Of a DNA stretch of 15,016 nt, positions 1-7,303 are shown in pieces; within the stretch, counting starts at the first letter, position 1; every line of letters begins with the position of its first letter. This DNA comes from an uncultured Candidatus Midichloriaceae bacterium (GTDB lineage Bacteria; Pseudomonadota; Alphaproteobacteria; Rickettsiales; Midichloriaceae), in assembly GCA_905479795.1 (NCBI GenBank), contig CAJQNX010000055.1:1-15016 (forward strand). The letters are read 5' to 3'. The notes beneath the pieces were generated by a model. The model did no database searches and had not been told where the DNA came from. It worked only from the letters and a program-made list of their open reading frames with translations. The translations under genes were made by a program, and so were the position numbers.

Positions 1-683
1 AAACAGTAATTAGCGTTAATAATAGCAGTATGTTGATTTATTGTATGGTCAGTTAAGTCAAAACCGGTCCTAGCTCTTAGTTTATCTTTATTAAAGCATT
101 TTGTTTTATTACTAGATTCTGAATATTCAATTAATTTATCAAAATGTAATTTTTTAGGGACCTTGAATAAAATGCCATTACTATATTTTGCCTTTCCTTC
201 TTTGCTATATAATGCCCATGCTACGTATATTTTAGCCGCTTCTAGCAATTCTTCATTATTATCTGACAGCCATTTTAAAATATTAATTGCTATTGATAAT
301 TCGTCATCAAGATCAGTGAAGTTTTTATTTAATATTGAAATTGCTTCCGGTACTTTTTTTTCATCATGATCTTCAAATTTAACCTTTCTCTGTATAAATT
401 TTTTTCTACATTCAAATAGAGCGGATGCTTTTTTATGATATTCTGGGTTTTTATTTTCATTGTACTTTAGATTGAATAGATTAATTATAAAACTTTCCAA
501 GTAGGGAGCTAATTTAATTATTAATTCAGATGATATTTGATTGTTTTTTCGACCATCAATTAAGTCATATTTAAGAGCAATATTCTTTGTGTTCAAAAAA
601 CCTATAAACTCTTCATCAATTTTTTTTAATCCAAATGTTGAGTATAAGTCCTCAAATGTAATATCAAAGTTTAGTGTAATCAT
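1..683 (-). CDS. N-terminal part of a large GltD-like FAD/NAD oxidoreductase (partial)
   Basis: An uninterrupted minus-strand frame starts with ATG at 683 and runs off the left edge after 227 codons, so only the N-terminus is visible. The segment is mostly helical and charged. Near the edge it reads RTGFDLTDH, then a short stretch ending NANYC. This resembles the region just before the Cys-rich motif (YCxxCHxxGKDSC type) of very large alphaproteobacterial proteins annotated as pyridine nucleotide-disulfide oxidoreductases related to the glutamate synthase small subunit. The expected flavin and NAD(P) binding motifs would lie outside the window, so the assignment rests on this short similarity, recalled rather than searched. 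No Shine-Dalgarno is evident before the start. The gene diverges from flgI. The coding call is firm; the function is tentative. Confidence 0.6.
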   Translation of the reverse strand, partial: MITLNFDITFEDLYSTFGLKKIDEEFIGFLNTKNIALKYDLIDGRKNNQISSELIIKLAPYLESFIINLFNLKYNENKNPEYHKKASALFECRKKFIQRKVKFEDHDEKKVPEAISILNKNFTDLDDELSIAINILKWLSDNNEELLEAAKIYVAWALYSKEGKAKYSNGILFKVPKKLHFDKLIEYSESSNKTKCFNKDKLRARTGFDLTDHTINQHTAIINANYC

Positions 684-690
684 TTTAAAT

Positions 691-705
691 ATCTTATCAT
701 AAGAT
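691..705. promoter_or_regulatory. Perfect 15-bp palindrome in the divergent oxidoreductase/flgI gap
   Basis: ATCTTAT-C-ATAAGAT is a perfect inverted repeat with 7-bp arms. Its near edge lies 7 bp upstream of the minus-strand start codon at 683. With a small bulge the pairing extends into the flanking TTAAAT and ATTTAA. Position and symmetry suit an operator for a dimeric regulator, or a 5'-UTR hairpin of the minus-strand gene. A second, low-complexity palindrome (ATTATTAATAAT) is at 749-760. No convincing sigma-70 promoter for flgI was found in this gap. AT-rich sequence produces palindromes by chance, so the regulatory call is weak. Confidence 0.3.
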
Positions 706-797
706 TTAATGTAATAGCCAAAATATAAATAAATTTTTCTTGATAGTTATTATTAATAATGCTTAGATTGTCAAAGCTGGATGTGTTCTGAAATTTA

Positions 798-1895
798 ATG
801 CAAAATAAAACTGTAATATCATTAATAAATATAGTATTTATTCTTTGGAGTGTACTAATTTTTCCTGTTAATTCAAACTCAGATTCAAGAATTAAAGATA
901 TTGTCAATTTTGAGGGTGTTAGGGACAATGTTTTAGTTGGTTATGGTTTGGTAACAGGATTGAATGGAACAGGGGATAATTTAAAGAATTCAATATTTAC
1001 TCAAAGAGGATTAGTTAATTTACTTGATAAGTTGGGAATTTATACAAGGGGAGAAAATATAAAAACAAAAAATGTTGCTGCAGTTATGGTAACGGCAAGT
1101 CTCCCTGGTTTTTCTAGAGCTGGTAATAAAATATCAATCAATTTAAGTACATTAGGAGACGCTAAGAGTATTAAAGGTGGTACATTGCTTGCAACTCCTT
1201 TGATGGGAATAGATGGGAAGATTTATGCTGTTGCTCAAGGGCAAGTAGGGATTGGTAAATTATCCGACACAAGACAAGATAATTTTAAACCTATTCTAAC
1301 ATCAGGGTATATTATTAATGGGGCATCTGTTGAAAGAGAGATTGAGTTTGATCTTAATTCTTTAACAAAGGTGAATATATCATTAAATAATCCTGATCTT
1401 ACAACAGCAAGGTCAATTGCCAATGCGATCAATTCATACTTAAGTGATACTCTTTCATCGGCAAGGGATCCAGGCACAGTTATATTACACATTCCTGATG
1501 AATATCAGAATAATGTAGTAGGTTTGTTAGCAGACATTGAAAATATAACAATATCACCAGACACAACAGCTAAAATCATAATTGATGAGGCTACTGGCAC
1601 GGTGGTTATTGGTAGGCATGTAAAAATTAGTAAAGTTGCTATTGCACAGAAAAATCTAATTGTAAAAATATCACCAGTGCAGGAGTTTGAAATTGAAGCA
1701 GATATTGTTTTAAGTAGTGATAATAAAGAGCCAGCGCCGCCTGGGACTGCTTTAAAGGTGCTAGAACCAACTGCTAATCTTGCTGATTTAGTATCTGGGT
1801 TGAACTCACTGGGTGTTAAAACGCAAGATTTGATTACTATATTGAAATCAATTCGTGATGCAGGTGCATTACAAGGAGAAATAGAAATAAAGTAA
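798..1895 (+). CDS. flgI: Flagellar P-ring protein FlgI
   Basis: This 365-residue protein has the usual length and layout of FlgI, which forms the ring around the flagellar rod at the peptidoglycan layer. Residues 1 to about 27 form a Sec signal peptide with a hydrophobic core (SLINIVFILWSVLIF). The mature protein opens with RIKDIVNFEGVRDN and VGYGLVTGLNGTGD, the family hallmark. Further conserved blocks are the GTLLATPLMG region, VVIGRHVKIS, and the C-terminal LADLVSGLNSLGV followed by the I-x-DAGAL-x-GE-x-E-I tail. An in-frame TGA at 789-791 fixes ATG 798 as the first possible ATG start. It is the first gene of a tight flagellar operon, and its TAA overlaps the next ATG by one base (TAATG). 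flgH, often next to flgI, is not in this window. Confidence 0.96.
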   Translation: MQNKTVISLINIVFILWSVLIFPVNSNSDSRIKDIVNFEGVRDNVLVGYGLVTGLNGTGDNLKNSIFTQRGLVNLLDKLGIYTRGENIKTKNVAAVMVTASLPGFSRAGNKISINLSTLGDAKSIKGGTLLATPLMGIDGKIYAVAQGQVGIGKLSDTRQDNFKPILTSGYIINGASVEREIEFDLNSLTKVNISLNNPDLTTARSIANAINSYLSDTLSSARDPGTVILHIPDEYQNNVVGLLADIENITISPDTTAKIIIDEATGTVVIGRHVKISKVAIAQKNLIVKISPVQEFEIEADIVLSSDNKEPAPPGTALKVLEPTANLADLVSGLNSLGVKTQDLITILKSIRDAGALQGEIEIK

Positions 1896-2242
1896 TGAAT
1901 GTGAGCAATGACTGCAATAGTGCAATAATTAATAAGACGAAGCCAATTCAAGAGTCTAAACAGACTAATTCGTATTTAAAGTCAAAGGCTAATTTTAATA
2001 TTGAAAGCAAGAAATTTAATGAGGCCTTAAATGAACTTAATGCAACGTTATTGTCTAATATGTTAGAACCGATTTATGAGAATATTGAGCCTGATTCATT
2101 AACTGGTGGTGGTTTTGCTGAAGAAACCTTAAATCACTTTTTAGTTAACGAGTATGCTAGAGAAATAACCAAAGATGGTAATTTTAAAATTGATCCAAAC
2201 TTAAATAAACAATTATTAAAGAAATATCAAAATCATGGATGA
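1895..2242 (+). CDS. flgJ: Flagellar rod-binding protein (FlgJ N-terminal-like)
   Basis: This 115-residue protein matches the rod-binding domain of FlgJ without the C-terminal muramidase, the usual form in alphaproteobacteria, where such proteins are also labelled CheL. Diagnostic features are LLSNMLEPIYENIE (the helix usually read as FLxxMLKPMxE), then GGGFAEETLNHFLVNEYA. It probably acts in the periplasm as a scaffold or cap for rod assembly. There is no signal peptide, consistent with export by the flagellar secretion system. The first 35 residues are polar and low-complexity. Translation is probably coupled to flgI through the one-base overlap. The start of the next gene overlaps its 3' end by 8 bp. 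The symbol is used in the domain sense only. Confidence 0.85.
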   Translation: MNVSNDCNSAIINKTKPIQESKQTNSYLKSKANFNIESKKFNEALNELNATLLSNMLEPIYENIEPDSLTGGGFAEETLNHFLVNEYAREITKDGNFKIDPNLNKQLLKKYQNHG

Positions 2243-2720
2243 TAAGCAACTTAAGGAACAAGAGAGCAAGACTGAGCATAAAAAAAATGACGATGATTTT
2301 TTTGAGCACGAATTAATTATTAAGGCGTTGGATAGGTTAAGTAAAATTGTTAAGAGAGAAGAGGAGTTTGTCGAAAATAAACAATATGAGAAGGCAGTGG
2401 AATTAATTCCAGATAAGATAGAGTTAGTGAACTTTTTTGCAAAAAATAAAGATAAAATTCTTGGTAATTTTAATCCTTCTAAAGAAGAAGATATGCAAAA
2501 AAGAGAAGAAGTGAAAAATTTGGTACAAAATTTGCTTGATACTTCTGGTAAGAACATGAACAAGATTAAAAAAGCACAATATTTGAGTTCAAAGGTTATG
2601 GAAATATTAAAAGAGTCAGTTCAAAAAAGTGAAGTGAAAAATAAAAATTATTCTAATAGTGGCAAGTCAGTTGTTAAAAATAAAATTAACAAACATGTCA
2701 TGCTAAGTAAGGAGGCTTAA
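2235..2720 (+). CDS. Helical flagellar-operon protein, candidate FlgN-type chaperone
   Basis: The product has 161 residues and is rich in Lys and Glu. No signal peptide or membrane segment is visible. From about residue 20 to 125 it is predicted by eye to be almost wholly helical, with heptad-like spacing and the phrase VKREEEFVENKQYEKAVEL, then a polar, Lys-rich tail (about 130-161). It lies between the rod-binding gene and flgK, overlapping the former by 8 bp and ending 4 bp before the latter. FlgN, the secretion chaperone of FlgK and FlgL, is a helical protein of about this size and is often encoded beside flgK. Alphaproteobacterial operons can carry a FlbY-type protein here. Sequence similarity alone is not enough to name it, so the function comes from position and fold type. 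Confidence 0.75.
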   Translation: MDDKQLKEQESKTEHKKNDDDFFEHELIIKALDRLSKIVKREEEFVENKQYEKAVELIPDKIELVNFFAKNKDKILGNFNPSKEEDMQKREEVKNLVQNLLDTSGKNMNKIKKAQYLSSKVMEILKESVQKSEVKNKNYSNSGKSVVKNKINKHVMLSKEA

Positions 2721-2724
2721 TTCA

Positions 2725-4584
2725 ATGAGTAAGATATTAGAAACGACAGCAACCGCAATTAAGAATCAGGAGAGATTAATTGGGTTAGCTCAGCAAAATA
2801 TTGTTAATGCTAATGATCCTAATTATATTAAACAAAAGGCAAATTTAGTATCAAATCCACAAGTTGGGGCAGAAATTATAAGTATAGATCTGGAAATGAA
2901 TGAAGGTTTGTTAAAGGATCAGTATAGTAAAAACTCAGAATATCATTCTAGTTTGTTAACTCAAAAGTCATTACAAAAAGTAACGGATAGTGTGTATAGC
3001 CTCAAACTTGAAGGGAAAAATAGCGTAGCTGGAGCGCTAAATGATGTTTTTGGAAATGTAAATGAATTGCGGTTAGAAAGTAATGATTCTAATAAAATGA
3101 ATGAAGTAGTAAGTTCGATTGAAAATTTTGCAAAAAAAGTTTCTAAGCAATCAGAGCAGCTTCAGACATTAAGACAAGAACAAGATAAGCAAATTTCTAA
3201 ATCAGTTGATAAATTAAATGGTCATATAGTAGCTGCAAGAAATTTGAGTGAAAAATTACCCTTGTTAAAAGGTGATGGTATACAAGGTAGTGATACAAAA
3301 TATAACGATGCACAAACCAAGCTTTTTAATGAAGTAAGAGAAATATCAAAGTTGATTGATGTTAATCAGTATTTTAATAAAGATGGAGAATTAGTTTTAG
3401 AAACAAAATTTGGTATACCACTTATTAAGGGTGATATTAAATATAAAGTGGAATTTTCTCATACAGATGGATTGGATAATTATTTAAATAAGGATTTTGT
3501 ATTTCCTGCTCTTTCTGTTATTGATGAAGGCATACAAGATGATTCACCTGCATACAGGAATGATTTGATCACAAGTGCTGTTACTGATGAGATTGTTCAT
3601 AATTTAAGAGGTGGAGAGTTACAGGCAAGGTTTGAGTTAAGGGATAAAATTATACCAGATGTAATCAACAGATTGGATATATATACGGATACGGTAGTAA
3701 AAGAAATGAATGCTGTTTATGCAGATGCTACGCCTGAGTCTGGTTTTCAATCAGTTGCAAGTAATAATCAGCTTAAAAATACTGATGCAATATCTGTTAA
3801 TGGAAAGTTTAAAATAGCGTTGTTTAATCCTAACAATGGTTCATCAATTAAAGATAGTGCAGGTAACTTACAAACGATAGAGGTTGATTTAAGCGGTATT
3901 TCTATACTACAAAACTTAATAGATAAAATTAATGGCGCTTCATCAAGTGATGGTCATAAGGTTACGGCTACATTGGATAGTGCTGGCCATTTGGAGTTAA
4001 AATCAAATGAAACGAATATTAATTTTGCCATTATTAATGAAAGCAGTGAATTTGGTGCTAATAATGTTGGAATTAATCAATTTTTTGGATTTAATAATAT
4101 TTTCACCCATGAAGATAAAAAATTCTATGATGAAAAATCTTCTGCTAATAGCGCTATATCACTAAAGGTATTAGATAGTATTACAAAAGACAGTGAAATA
4201 TATACAGCAAAAGTACGGTTTGATGGTAAAGATTATAGTATTGGAAAGAATAATAAGGAAACTTTGGAAGAATTAGTAAAAATTCAAAATAGGGAATTCA
4301 ATTTTAAAGGAACTAATTCTATTTCAGAATCTACCTCAACTTTTTTAAATTATGCAAATGGTATAGTTGATGTTCTTAATATAAAACATCAAGCTGTCGA
4401 AAAACAAACTGAGAGAAATAAAATTGAATTAGAGGCAATAGATGAGCAGATTGCATCAAAATCTGGTGTTAATACTGATCAAGAGTTATTGCACATCACA
4501 CAACTTGACAGAATGCATAAATATGTATTGAAGACTTTTCAAATTATGGAAGAGTATTGGAAAACACTATTAGCTCAATTTTAA
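2725..4584 (+). CDS. flgK: Flagellar hook-associated protein 1 FlgK
   Basis: This 619-residue protein is the first hook-filament junction protein, exported through the flagellar apparatus and assembled on the hook tip. The N-terminal D0/D1 helix carries AIKNQERLIGLAQQNIVNAN and DPNYIKQKA, the FlgK version of the N-x-A-N-x-x-GY-x-R motif. A helical D1 region spans roughly 75-190, a variable beta-rich middle follows, and a C-terminal helix contains SGVNTDQELLHITQLDRMHK, where FlgK proteins have SGVNLDEE...LxxxQ. The terminal YWKTLLAQF is unusually aromatic. A strong Shine-Dalgarno (AAGGAGG, 2709-2715) sits 9 bp before the ATG. flgL follows 15 bp downstream. Length is within the broad FlgK range. 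Confidence 0.93.
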   Translation: MSKILETTATAIKNQERLIGLAQQNIVNANDPNYIKQKANLVSNPQVGAEIISIDLEMNEGLLKDQYSKNSEYHSSLLTQKSLQKVTDSVYSLKLEGKNSVAGALNDVFGNVNELRLESNDSNKMNEVVSSIENFAKKVSKQSEQLQTLRQEQDKQISKSVDKLNGHIVAARNLSEKLPLLKGDGIQGSDTKYNDAQTKLFNEVREISKLIDVNQYFNKDGELVLETKFGIPLIKGDIKYKVEFSHTDGLDNYLNKDFVFPALSVIDEGIQDDSPAYRNDLITSAVTDEIVHNLRGGELQARFELRDKIIPDVINRLDIYTDTVVKEMNAVYADATPESGFQSVASNNQLKNTDAISVNGKFKIALFNPNNGSSIKDSAGNLQTIEVDLSGISILQNLIDKINGASSSDGHKVTATLDSAGHLELKSNETNINFAIINESSEFGANNVGINQFFGFNNIFTHEDKKFYDEKSSANSAISLKVLDSITKDSEIYTAKVRFDGKDYSIGKNNKETLEELVKIQNREFNFKGTNSISESTSTFLNYANGIVDVLNIKHQAVEKQTERNKIELEAIDEQIASKSGVNTDQELLHITQLDRMHKYVLKTFQIMEEYWKTLLAQF

Positions 4585-4599
4585 GGGAGGTATAATAAC

Positions 4600-5487
4600 A
4601 TGACAGTAAATTTTGTAAGTACAGCGGCAATAAATCAGCGTACAGAAAGAAATATCAATGATGTATTAACACAGAGGAATGAAGCCGGGAGGCAAATTCA
4701 AACTGAGAAAAAATTTGAAAATATTTATGATGCTTCTGCCTCTGAAGCAAATGATATGGTTAATATTCAAGAATCTATCGATGTTCAAAAAAAGGAAGTA
4801 GAAATATTACAAAAAGGTTTTCGTAGAGCTAATGAAATGTCAGATAGCTTAGCTGATATGGAAAAATATTTAAAAAGCGAATTAGCTAATTGGCAAAAAT
4901 CTGCAAGTGGAGCTATGAGTGATGATTTTACTCAGGAAAAGCAAGTAGATTTTGCAGAACGATTACTTAAAGGAATGGAGGGTTTTTTAAATAAAAAATC
5001 AATATATGATGGAACCTATTTATTTTCCGGCGAAAATATGGACACTAAGCCTGTAAGTTTATCAGGAAATGTGGATGCTGATAAATATTATTTGGGGAGC
5101 AAGTATGATATGTCGTTTACATATGGTGACAATCAAATAAAACTTGATTTTAATGCTGGAGACAGCTCTATTAAAAACCTCGTTGAGTTATTTATAAGTG
5201 TGAAAAATGATAGTGCTGGTGATAAAGACGATGTGTTTGTTAAATTTGAAAAATGTATTGAAAAGATTATTGACGCAAAAGAAAGAGTCGATTTTATAAG
5301 TAGAGATTTGAAGCAATTTAGTGACATGCAAAAAGTTAATCTACAACAAAGTGCGGATAGTTATGATAATATCACTAAAATTGGCGAATATACAGCATCT
5401 ATGGAATTATCACAAATTTCAAAACGACTTTCTGAAATTTACTCTAGCATGGGAGTGTTAAACAAAAGTTTAGTTGATTATTTATAA
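4600..5487 (+). CDS. flgL: Flagellar hook-associated protein 3 FlgL
   Basis: This 295-residue protein has the flagellin/FlgL helical ends around a short variable core. The N-terminal helix has the RTERNINDVLTQRNEAGRQI pattern, and residues 50-105 form a long helix in register with flagellin D1. YDGTYLFSGENMDTKP (about 135-150) corresponds to the flagellin/FlgL G-x-Y-x-FSG turn. The C-terminus ends NKSLVDYL, as FlgL proteins commonly end in SLLDYL. Placement directly after flgK decides FlgL over flagellin. A strong Shine-Dalgarno (AGGGAGGT, 4584-4591) precedes ATG 4600 and overlaps the end of flgK. It would be the second junction protein, linking FlgK to the filament. Confidence 0.9.
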   Translation: MTVNFVSTAAINQRTERNINDVLTQRNEAGRQIQTEKKFENIYDASASEANDMVNIQESIDVQKKEVEILQKGFRRANEMSDSLADMEKYLKSELANWQKSASGAMSDDFTQEKQVDFAERLLKGMEGFLNKKSIYDGTYLFSGENMDTKPVSLSGNVDADKYYLGSKYDMSFTYGDNQIKLDFNAGDSSIKNLVELFISVKNDSAGDKDDVFVKFEKCIEKIIDAKERVDFISRDLKQFSDMQKVNLQQSADSYDNITKIGEYTASMELSQISKRLSEIYSSMGVLNKSLVDYL

Positions 5488-5508
5488 TAATAAAAAGGGA
5501 AAGGGTGT

Positions 5509-5967
5509 ATGCTGAAGAAAAAAGGAGTAGAAGAAAATGATATTTTAATTTTTCAAAATAAATTCGGTTATGTTGAAGTCAAAACAAAGTGTAAAATTTT
5601 TTTCCCTAAAGGCTTAATCGGTATTACAGATTCAAAAACATTTTGTTTAGCTGATGCAAATAATGATAAATATAAGTCATTTAAATTATTGCAATCCATA
5701 GAAAGTGAGCAGTTGTGTTTTTTAACATTACCGGTATCTTTGAATAACAATATTATTAAGGAAAGGGATCTGCTTGATGCAGCCAATATCTTAGGGATAA
5801 ATGAAGATAAAGTTGCTACTATATTACTTTGCTCAACTAAAAGTATTGATAATAAGCTAAAATTAGTTGTGAATTCTAGAGCTCCAATTTTTATAGATTT
5901 ATTTAATCAAACTGCATTTCAATATGTGTTACATAATTCAAATTACAGCTTGGCGCATTCACTGTAA
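5509..5967 (+). CDS. fliW: Flagellar assembly factor FliW
   Basis: At 152 residues this is about the usual FliW length. Recognisable family positions are IFFPKGLIGITDSKTFCLAD (FP-x-GL-x-GF region), FKLLQSIESEQLCFLTLP (the LQS...L-x-F strand), and RAPIFIDLFNQTAFQYVLHN (the APIxI...AxQxVL motif), ending in YSLAHSL. In Bacillus and Campylobacter FliW binds the RNA-binding regulator CsrA and relieves its repression of flagellin translation. The order flgK-flgL-fliW is typical of such genomes, but csrA does not follow here. The gene sits 21 bp after flgL with a purine-rich AAGGGAAAGGG before the ATG. The N-terminal extension of about 15 polar residues is slightly long. No clear terminator follows. 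Confidence 0.85.
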   Translation: MLKKKGVEENDILIFQNKFGYVEVKTKCKIFFPKGLIGITDSKTFCLADANNDKYKSFKLLQSIESEQLCFLTLPVSLNNNIIKERDLLDAANILGINEDKVATILLCSTKSIDNKLKLVVNSRAPIFIDLFNQTAFQYVLHNSNYSLAHSL

Positions 5968-6040
5968 CAATTTTGTTTAAAGCTTTCAATTTTTGCATTA
6001 TTGATTATAATATACTCTATATAATTTTCTTCTTTTGTTT

Positions 6041-6637
6041 ATGAATATAGTTTTTAAGTTGTTTTGTGTGATATTTTTACTCTTAAACATTAATAATTGT
6101 GCAGTTATTGGTATCGCAACAACAGCAACTACAGGTGCGATGATTGCTGATGAAAGATCTGTCGGTAATATTATAGATGATAAAGTAATTGCCACAAAAA
6201 TTAGACATCAATATGTAAAAAATAATGAGGATAATTCATTAAGAGGAATTTCGTTAGAAGTATATGAGGGTAGGGTATTACTAGTTGGTTACACAACGGA
6301 TATTGAATATAAGGAAGAAGCGGAAAAATTGGCTTGGATGGTGAGAGGAGTTAAAGAGGTTATTAATGATGTAGTTATTTCTAAAGAGAATGAAGCAAGT
6401 TTACCAAAAGATATGTGGATCTCTACTAAATTGAGAACTAAGTTTTTAGTCAATAAAGAGATTCATTCAGTAAATTATAAAATGATGGTCTATGATAAAG
6501 TGATATACCTTCTAGGTGTTGCGGAAACACAAAAAGAACTAGAGACTGCGCTAGCTATTGCAGGAGAAATTAAAGGTGTGGTTAAAGTTAAAAACTATAT
6601 ATTGGTCAAATCCGATATAAGAAGGGTGAATCAATAA
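6041..6637 (+). CDS. Envelope protein with two BON domains (OsmY/DolP-like, possible lipoprotein)
   Basis: The 198-residue product starts with a short hydrophobic leader (FKLFCVIFLLLNINNC) ending at Cys20. The residues before the Cys (I-N-N) are a poor lipobox, so lipidation is possible but not assured. Two BON domains follow: about 45-115, with V-I-A-T-K-I then EVYEGRVLLVGYT and the closing GVKEVINDV; and about 125-190, with YDKVIYLLGVA and GVVKVKNYILV. BON proteins act at the outer membrane or bind phospholipid, and the pair resembles DolP (YraP). A TTG six bases upstream is in frame, but ATG 6041 fits the leader better. TATAAT-like boxes occur at 6006-6011 and 6020-6025 without a convincing -35. 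It lies 73 bp after fliW and may be transcribed separately. Confidence 0.85.
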   Translation: MNIVFKLFCVIFLLLNINNCAVIGIATTATTGAMIADERSVGNIIDDKVIATKIRHQYVKNNEDNSLRGISLEVYEGRVLLVGYTTDIEYKEEAEKLAWMVRGVKEVINDVVISKENEASLPKDMWISTKLRTKFLVNKEIHSVNYKMMVYDKVIYLLGVAETQKELETALAIAGEIKGVVKVKNYILVKSDIRRVNQ

Positions 6638-6691
6638 TTCAATTTTGGGCATTGCCAGAAAAATAGATTGATTAGACTATAGCTCAAAAGG

Positions 6692-6805
6692 ACTTCATTA
6701 GATAACGCTAAATCTATTTGGCATGATGCTTCAAAAGTTGCTTGCTGTCTGAAATTCAAGATAACTTAACATTTTGCACGCTAACCTCCTTAACTTGATG
6801 GCGCC
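6692..6805. repeat. Direct repeat, copy 1 (114 bp)
   Basis: This stretch matches 7304-7419 in the same orientation from ACTTCATT to GGCGCC, with eight substitutions and one 2-base indel counted by eye, about 93% identity. It contains the long identical core around TTGCTTGCTGTCTGAAATTC and CGCTAACCTCCTTAACTTGA, and ends in the palindrome GGCGCC. On the minus strand part of it reads as an open peptide (see 6731-6907). No terminal inverted repeats, target duplications or transposase were seen. Size and dispersal recall rickettsial palindromic elements, but it matches none whose peptide I can recall. Bases 6638-7036 otherwise hold only this repeat, one hairpin and the short minus-strand ORF. Confidence 0.85.
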
Positions 6806-6907
6806 CTTTTTATTTGAATTTTTAGGGTTTAAATATTGTTCAGGAGGTTGAAATATAATATAATGAGTGGTAGTAAATAACAAAAAATGTCTCTTTCTTT
6901 GAGTCAT
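6731..6907 (-). other. 58-codon open frame whose tail lies in repeat copy 1
   Basis: A minus-strand frame from ATG (6907-6905) to TGA (6733-6731) encodes 58 residues, starting MTQRKRHFLLF. Its last 24 residues (about 35-58) come from the repeat and include KLRRLACKML and the terminal LEFQTASNF. The equivalent frame in copy 2 ends at the homologous stop. Of four base differences between the copies inside the shared frame, only one is silent, which argues against strong purifying selection. The frame is probably a by-product of the repeat or the residue of an older gene that the repeat entered. No ribosome binding site was seen. Confidence 0.3.
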
Positions 6908-6922
6908 TTTTGGTCTGACTCA
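6900..6922. other. Inverted repeat TGAGTCA / TGACTCA
   Basis: Perfect 7-bp arms at 6900-6906 and 6916-6922 flank a 9-base loop. The hairpin overlaps the ATG of the 58-codon minus-strand frame. It is followed on the plus strand by a G run and not by a T tract, so it is not a classic intrinsic terminator. It may be an operator or a transcript hairpin; no function can be assigned. Confidence 0.35.
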
Positions 6923-7036
6923 TTGGGGGCAACTTCACCCTCTATAACTGATTGATTTAGTAAGATTGAATAGTTTACTATCGAAAATAACAGCTCCTTG
7001 ATATATAATAATTACTTTGCATCTTATAAAACTAAA

Positions 7037-7285
7037 ATGAGCCAAATCTCAATACATGATATGATAGGAACTATAGGAGTGATAATGGTTCTTATTGTTC
7101 ACTTACTTCTACAAATTGAGAAAATTCACTCATCTAGTTTAATGTATTCAATAGCTAATCTAATAGGTGGAATATTAGTAATTCTTTCATTAATGAATAC
7201 TTGGAATTTATCATCATTTATTATAGAAGTAGCTTGGTGTTTGATTAGTATTTATGGTATTTATCGCTATTATAGGCGGCATTAA
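7037..7285 (+). CDS. Small three-helix membrane protein, CBU_0592-like
   Basis: The 82-residue product is almost entirely hydrophobic, with three transmembrane helices at about residues 8-28, 33-54 and 57-75, closing with a basic tail (YRYYRRH). The pattern of a short N-terminus, D-x-IG-x-IGV, then LIGGILVILSL and a final helix around EVAWCLISIYGIYRYYR, fits small proteins annotated as CBU_0592 family or permease-like, whose function is unknown. A longer in-frame version from TTG 6998 is possible, but ATG 7037 gives the normal family N-terminus. No clear ribosome binding site was seen. The gene is bracketed by the two 114-116 bp direct repeats and may have arrived or been duplicated with them. 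Confidence 0.8.
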   Translation: MSQISIHDMIGTIGVIMVLIVHLLLQIEKIHSSSLMYSIANLIGGILVILSLMNTWNLSSFIIEVAWCLISIYGIYRYYRRH

Positions 7286-7303
7286 TTTATTGACAAAAAA
7301 AGA

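Noticed and set aside
163..369. Plus-strand 68-codon open frame
   Set aside because: It lies antisense inside the firm minus-strand frame 1-683, which runs open for 227 codons; the plus frame has no family resemblance.
1235..1951. Minus-strand frames opposite flgI
   Set aside because: They are antisense to strongly conserved FlgI coding sequence and carry no recognisable domain.
6035..6040. TTG start for the BON protein
   Set aside because: ATG 6041 follows immediately and gives a normal short leader peptide; neither has a ribosome binding site.
5968..6040. csrA following fliW
   Set aside because: Only 73 bp separate fliW from the BON gene and no CsrA-like frame is present.
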